This document shows, in pieces, positions 59,882-64,000 of a stretch of 64,000 nt of DNA (position 1 is the first letter of the stretch; each line of letters begins with the position of its first letter). The notes beneath the pieces were generated by a model. The model did not search any database and was not told the DNA's origin. It saw only the letters and a program-made list of their open reading frames with translations. A program made the position numbers and the translations under genes. Origin of the DNA: Streptomyces sp. NRRL F-4489 (GTDB lineage Bacteria > Actinomycetota > Actinomycetes > Streptomycetales > Streptomycetaceae); assembly GCF_001509485.1 (NCBI RefSeq), contig NZ_LLZI01000231.1, positions 1 through 64,000 on the forward strand, read 5' to 3'.

Positions 59882-61726
59882 ATGGCCACAAGGGGAAAGA
59901 CCCGAGCGAGCAGAACCCTCGCCGCCGTCACCGGAGCCCTGGCGCTCACCGCACTGGGCGGCACCGCGCCCGCCCTGGCCGCCGGCGGCCCGCACCCCGG
60001 CCCCTCCGGGACGGCCACGCCCGTCAAGCACGTCGTCGTGATCTTCGACGAGAACATCTCCTTCGACCACTACTTCGCCACCTACCCCAAGGCCGCCAAC
60101 ACCGACGGGACCCGCTTCACCCCGTCCCCGAAGACCCCGCGCGATATCGACAACCTGCGCACCGCCGGCCTGCTGACGCACAATCCCAACCAGTACCTCC
60201 CCAAGCGGCTCACCCCCCAGCAGGCCATGACCTGCGACCAGAACCACGAGTACGGCCCCGAGCAGTACGCCTACCACGGCGGCAAGGCGGACCGGTTCGT
60301 CCAGAACACGGACTCCGGCAAGTGCTCCGGCGGCCTCTTCGGCGAGCCCGGCCTCGTCATGGACTACTACGACGGCAACACCGTCACCGGCCTGTGGAAT
60401 TACGCCCAGCACTACGCCCTCAACGACCGCTCCTTCGGCTCGGTCTACGGCCCCTCCACCCCCGGCGCCATCAACCTCGTCTCCGGCAACACCCACGGTG
60501 TGATCTCCACCGACCCGGCCTCCGGCACCGAGAACCCCCGGCAGACCGCCAAGCCGGACAGCTACGCCGTCCAGTCGCCGGACGCCCGCGGCGTCGGCAC
60601 GATGATCAACGATCCGGAGCCGGCCTACGACGACTGCTCCGGCAAGGACCACACCGGCAAGAGCCCGCTCGCCGCGATGCGCGGCCGGAACATCGGCGAT
60701 CTGCTCAACTCCCGCGGCGTGAGCTGGGGTTGGTTCCAGGGCGGTTTCCGGCCCAGCACCCCCTGGGACGGCAAGCCGGGCCACTACGCCCAGTGCCGCG
60801 GCACCACCCACACCAACGTGGGCGGCGCGGCGGTGGTGGACTACAGCCCGCACCACGCCCCGTTCATGTACTACCGCTCCACGGCCAACCCCCACCACCT
60901 GCCGCCCCGCAGCGTGGACGAGATCGGCCACGCCGGGCAGGCCAACCACAACTACGACCTGACCGACTTCGACGCCGCGCTGCGCGCCGGCAAGCTCCCG
61001 GCCGTCAGCTTCCTCAAGGCCCCCGCCTACCAGGACGGCCACGCCGGCTACTCCGACCCGCTGGACGAGCAGCACTTCCTCGTCGACCAGATCAACCGCA
61101 TCCAGCGCGCGCCGCAGTGGAAGGACACCGCCGTGATCGTCGCCTACGACGACTCGGACGGCTGGTACGACCACGTCTACGCGCCGCCGCGCAACGGCTC
61201 CAAGGACACCACGACCGGCTCCAACGGCAAGCCCACCGACAGCCCGGCCTGCCAGTCCGGACCGCCGGCCGCCGGCGGCTACCAGGACCGCTGCGGCCCG
61301 GGCACCCGCCAGCCGCTGCTGGTCATCTCCCCGTTCAGCCGGACCAACCACATCGACCACACCGCCACCGAGCAGACCTCGGTGATCAAATTCATCGAGG
61401 ACAACTGGCACACCGGGCGGATCGGCGACGCCTCGTTCGACGCCCGGGCCGGCTCGCTGAACGGGATGTTCGACTTCCGGCACCCCAACAACAAGCAGGT
61501 GCTGCTCCACCCGGACGGCTCGGTCGCGTCCGTGGGCCCGATCCGGCCGGTCAAGCCGGTGCGGACCAGCATCGTCCAGGGGCCCGCGATGCAGACCACC
61601 GCGGCGGCCGGGGAGGAGTCCGGCTTCCCGGTCCTGCCGGCCGGTATCGCCGCGGCGGCGGTCGCGGCCGGCGCCACCGGCACGGTGTTCGCCCTGCGGC
61701 GGCGCAAGGCGCAGCGCACCGGCTGA
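59882..61726 (+). CDS. secreted phospholipase C-family phosphoesterase with C-terminal anchor
   Basis: 614 residues from the ATG at 59882 (GGAGGATGAGG upstream); an ATG 12 bases earlier overlaps that site. A signal peptide precedes VVVIFDENISFDHYFATYP, the ENxSFDHYF metal/nucleophile motif of phospholipase C-type phosphoesterases. NHEYGPEQYAYHGGKAD, DYYDGNTVTGLWNYAQHYALND and YDDSDGWYDHVY supply other metal ligands. The C-terminus has a hydrophobic helix and RRRK, so it is probably membrane-anchored. It should cleave phospholipids or other phosphoesters outside the cell. A possible PHO box lies upstream. Confidence 0.88.
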   Translation: MATRGKTRASRTLAAVTGALALTALGGTAPALAAGGPHPGPSGTATPVKHVVVIFDENISFDHYFATYPKAANTDGTRFTPSPKTPRDIDNLRTAGLLTHNPNQYLPKRLTPQQAMTCDQNHEYGPEQYAYHGGKADRFVQNTDSGKCSGGLFGEPGLVMDYYDGNTVTGLWNYAQHYALNDRSFGSVYGPSTPGAINLVSGNTHGVISTDPASGTENPRQTAKPDSYAVQSPDARGVGTMINDPEPAYDDCSGKDHTGKSPLAAMRGRNIGDLLNSRGVSWGWFQGGFRPSTPWDGKPGHYAQCRGTTHTNVGGAAVVDYSPHHAPFMYYRSTANPHHLPPRSVDEIGHAGQANHNYDLTDFDAALRAGKLPAVSFLKAPAYQDGHAGYSDPLDEQHFLVDQINRIQRAPQWKDTAVIVAYDDSDGWYDHVYAPPRNGSKDTTTGSNGKPTDSPACQSGPPAAGGYQDRCGPGTRQPLLVISPFSRTNHIDHTATEQTSVIKFIEDNWHTGRIGDASFDARAGSLNGMFDFRHPNNKQVLLHPDGSVASVGPIRPVKPVRTSIVQGPAMQTTAAAGEESGFPVLPAGIAAAAVAAGATGTVFALRRRKAQRTG

Positions 61727-61953
61727 GCCGGGGGGTGGCGGACGGGCCCGGCCGCGCGCCGCCCCGCCTGCGCCATCGCGCCTACGCCGCCCCGCCTACA
61801 CCCGAAGAACCCCCCGCCGTCCACCGTTCCGCCCAGGGCGGTGGGCCCGGCGGGGGAGGGGCGGGCCGCGGCGGCTCCTCCCCGGGGACGGTTTCGCGCG
61901 GCGTCCGGGGGACCGCCGCATCGGCCCGGCCGCCACCGGCAACACGTACGGCC

Positions 61954-62874
61954 GTGACCACCACGACGTACCGACCCGACCACCCGCCCCGCACCACCCG
62001 GGCCCGCGGACCCGGGTGGCGGGCCTGCGGCCGGGCCCTGGCCGGCGGCGCGGTGATGGCCTGCGCGCTGGGCGCCGGCAACGCCGCCGGCCCGGCCCTG
62101 GCCCGCCTCCTCGGCGCCCGCGGCTACCTCGCGGAGCTGCTGCCCGCCGCCCTGGTGACCCTCCTCGCGGTCCCCGCCGTCCTCGCCCTGCGCCGCGCCG
62201 CGCCGCCCGCGCCCGCCCTGGGCCTCGGCCCCCGGCACGGGGCGCTGCCCGGTCTGCTGCGCGGGCTCGGCACCACGGCGGGCTGCGCCGCCCTGGTCCT
62301 CGGGGCGGGCACCGCGGCCGGCTGGGTCCACTGGTCCGCGCTCGACCCGCCGGCCCTGCTCGGCTTCCTGCTCCGCAACGCCCCGGTGGCCCTGCTGCTG
62401 GAGGCCCTGCCGGAGGAGACCACCCTGCGCGGCCATACGTGGACCGCGCTGAGCGCCCGCTTCGGCGGGGCGGCCACGGCCCTCGGTACGACGCTGGTCT
62501 TCCTGCTCGTCCCGGCCGCCGCCGCGGTCGTCCAGACCGTCCTGGCGCCGCTGCTGGGCGGGCCGCCGCCGTCCGGCCTGACCCCGGCGGGCGGCGACCC
62601 GATCGGCTACCTCGTCCTGCTCACCGTCTTCGGCCTGACTCTGGTCGCCGCCCGCACCGCGCCCGGCACCGCCCCGCTGTGGACCGCGATCGGCACCCAC
62701 CTCGGCTTCCTCAGCGTCAACCGCGTGGTCTTCCAGGGCCTGGCCCGCGACGCCGGCTGGTCGGCGGCGATCGCCCCGGCGCACGCCGCGGTACTGGAAC
62801 TGGCCTGGCTGGCGGCCACCGCCGCGGCCTTCACCGCCCTCCGCCGCACGGCCCGCCACCGGGGTCCGGTCTGA
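61954..62874 (+). CDS. CPBP-like intramembrane protease family protein
   Basis: 306 residues, about eight hydrophobic helices. LLLEALPEETTLRGHTWTAL contains the EExxxR motif of CPBP/Abi metalloproteases. LWTAIGTHLGFLSVNR supplies a later helix with a His (HxxxxxxN-like). The second EExxxR-like spacing and the remaining His/Asn pattern are only partly convincing. The GTG start has a weak ribosome site. Typical roles are prenyl-protein processing or bacteriocin self-immunity; neither is shown here. Confidence 0.65.
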   Translation: MTTTTYRPDHPPRTTRARGPGWRACGRALAGGAVMACALGAGNAAGPALARLLGARGYLAELLPAALVTLLAVPAVLALRRAAPPAPALGLGPRHGALPGLLRGLGTTAGCAALVLGAGTAAGWVHWSALDPPALLGFLLRNAPVALLLEALPEETTLRGHTWTALSARFGGAATALGTTLVFLLVPAAAAVVQTVLAPLLGGPPPSGLTPAGGDPIGYLVLLTVFGLTLVAARTAPGTAPLWTAIGTHLGFLSVNRVVFQGLARDAGWSAAIAPAHAAVLELAWLAATAAAFTALRRTARHRGPV

Positions 62875-62902
62875 TGGCCCGCCGCCGCCCCGCCCGGCAC
62901 CC

Positions 62903-63964
62903 TCACAGCTCCCGGTCCGGCCAGTCCAGCAGCCGCGCCCCGATGACCGCCGTGTGCAGCGTGTACCGGTGGAGCGGATCGGCCGGGTCCACCCCCGTCA
63001 ACTGCCGCACCCGCGCCAGCCGGTACGTCAGCGCCCGTACGCTCAGCGACAGCCGCCGGGCCGCCTCCGCCGCGACACAGCCCGCGTCGAAGTACACCGA
63101 CAGCGTCTCCAGCAGCGGCCCGGCCCCGCCCCGCGCTTCCTGGAGCGGCCCCAGCGTGCTGCGCACCAGATCCGCCATCGCCTCCCGGTCCCGGGTCAGT
63201 ACGGGATAGACCAGCAGGTCAGCGGCGTACAGGACGGGTTCGCCCAGCCCCATCCGGCCGGCCAGCTCCAGCGCGTTCAAGGCTTCCTCGTACGACTGGA
63301 CGATGCCCCCGGCGCCGCTGTGCGTCCGGCCCACCGCGACCCGGCCGCCGCCGGTCGCCCGGTGCGCCTCCCGCGCGAAGTGGGCCAGCACCTCCGCCGG
63401 ATCGCCCGGGGCGACGCAGATCAGCCGCCCCTCCTTCGTGGTCAGCAGCGACTGCCGGTCCCCGAACCGCCCCACCAGCGCCTGCTGCACCCGCCGCGCC
63501 ACCGGATCGGCCTCCGCGTACGCCTCCGGCCCCTCGGCCACCGCCACCGCGTGGGCGTGCGAGAGCCGCAGCCCGAACCGCTCGGCCCGCTCCGCCAGCC
63601 GCCCCAGATCGCTGCCCCCGTAGAGCAGGTCGTCGATGAACTCCCGGCGCGCGGCCTCCTCCTTGCGCACCGCGAGGTGCTGCGCCCGCTCGTAGCCGAC
63701 GGCCAGCGCGTCCACGGCCTGGGCGAGCACCGCCAGTACGCTGTCGGCCGGCGCCGAGGCCCTGCGCGGCCAGGCCGCCCTGGTCACCGCCAGATGCGCG
63801 TTCACCAGGGCCCGCAGGCTGTGCCCGGCCTCGGCGGCCCGCTCCCCGGCCGTCCGCCGCGCTTCCAACTCCGCGCGGTCCAGCCGCCGCCCGGTCCGCG
63901 CGACCTCCGCCAGCACCTGCGCGTACCCGGCCACGAACTCCTCGGGCAGCTCCCGCCCCGTCAC
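62903..63964 (-). CDS. PucR/CdaR-type helix-turn-helix regulator
   Basis: 353 residues; GTG at 63964 follows GGGGTGAGGACG. An N-terminal helical region (about 1-115) precedes a GGDEF-like middle region typical of CdaR proteins. The C-terminal HTH_30 segment LSVYFDAGCVAAEAARRLSLSVRALTYRLARVRQLTGVDP matches PucR/CdaR regulators. These control catabolic or secondary-metabolite genes in response to small molecules. The gene reads away from the window end, so its target is not visible. The start could lie further upstream, beyond the last bases. Confidence 0.85.
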   Translation of the reverse strand: MTGRELPEEFVAGYAQVLAEVARTGRRLDRAELEARRTAGERAAEAGHSLRALVNAHLAVTRAAWPRRASAPADSVLAVLAQAVDALAVGYERAQHLAVRKEEAARREFIDDLLYGGSDLGRLAERAERFGLRLSHAHAVAVAEGPEAYAEADPVARRVQQALVGRFGDRQSLLTTKEGRLICVAPGDPAEVLAHFAREAHRATGGGRVAVGRTHSGAGGIVQSYEEALNALELAGRMGLGEPVLYAADLLVYPVLTRDREAMADLVRSTLGPLQEARGGAGPLLETLSVYFDAGCVAAEAARRLSLSVRALTYRLARVRQLTGVDPADPLHRYTLHTAVIGARLLDWPDREL

Positions 63965-64000
63965 CCGTCCTCACCCCTCGGCGCCCTCGTGACGTGCTCT

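Noticed and set aside
1..64000. tRNA, rRNA, CRISPR arrays, insertion sequences, integrase or att sites
   Set aside because: I saw none on reading the window; no covariance or repeat search was possible.

Overview
The window is about 75% G+C, with tightly packed genes, frequent GTG and TTG starts, ATGA/GTGA stop-start overlaps, a mycothiol-type enzyme, a TatA protein, LytR-CpsA-Psr and SpoIIE-type phosphatases. This is the signature of a Streptomyces-like actinomycete chromosome. I see no rRNA, tRNA, CRISPR array, transposase or origin.

Left flank (1-11154): a truncated MFS transporter, a secreted phosphoesterase, a secreted trypsin-like protease, a CaiB/BaiF CoA-transferase, a TTC38-like TPR protein, and two large multidomain SpoIIE phosphatases with a type 5 uracil-DNA glycosylase between them. 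A five-copy 16-bp tandem repeat lies beside the glycosylase.

Biosynthetic cluster 1 (about 11246-30773) is the most striking region. A central divergent promoter (15445-15725) drives leftward adenylation, MFS export and ATP-grasp genes. Rightward it drives a free condensation domain, a dual ATP-grasp protein, a carbamoyltransferase, a KamA-like radical SAM enzyme, an aminotransferase, a mycothiol-type DinB protein, a BtrH-like acyltransferase fused to a carrier protein, a free carrier protein, two acyl-CoA-dehydrogenase-like proteins, a phosphopantetheinyl transferase and a second adenylation enzyme. The set suggests that amino acids are activated, tethered to carrier proteins, rearranged, oxidised and carbamoylated, then joined by ATP-grasp ligases and released by the BtrH-like enzyme. 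I do not recognise the product.

Middle (30862-49474): mostly housekeeping or accessory genes. They include a divergent zinc-ribbon SDR, an MmcQ/YjbR protein, a zinc alcohol dehydrogenase, GlsB, TerD, TatA, LytR-CpsA-Psr, an MgtA-type P-ATPase with an ArsR-like regulator, a GT-C-like membrane protein, a membrane SpoIIE phosphatase and a VWA-protein/partner pair.

Cluster 2 (49613-55876): an FMN-dependent alpha-hydroxyacid oxidase, a Y4yA-type PLP decarboxylase, a cysteine-synthase/rhodanese fusion, a SufS-like desulfurase and a methyltransferase preceded by a perfect 7-1-7 palindrome. It looks like a small amino-acid/sulfur pathway of unknown product.

Right flank (55908-64000): a DUF347-like membrane protein, an EfeO-EfeB pair with no adjacent permease, a secreted phospholipase C-like enzyme with a possible PHO box, a CPBP-like membrane protein and a PucR/CdaR regulator. 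A palindrome of the form TCTACA-N4-TGTAGA occurs about 48 bp upstream of both glsB and the DUF347-like gene, suggesting one regulator for both.
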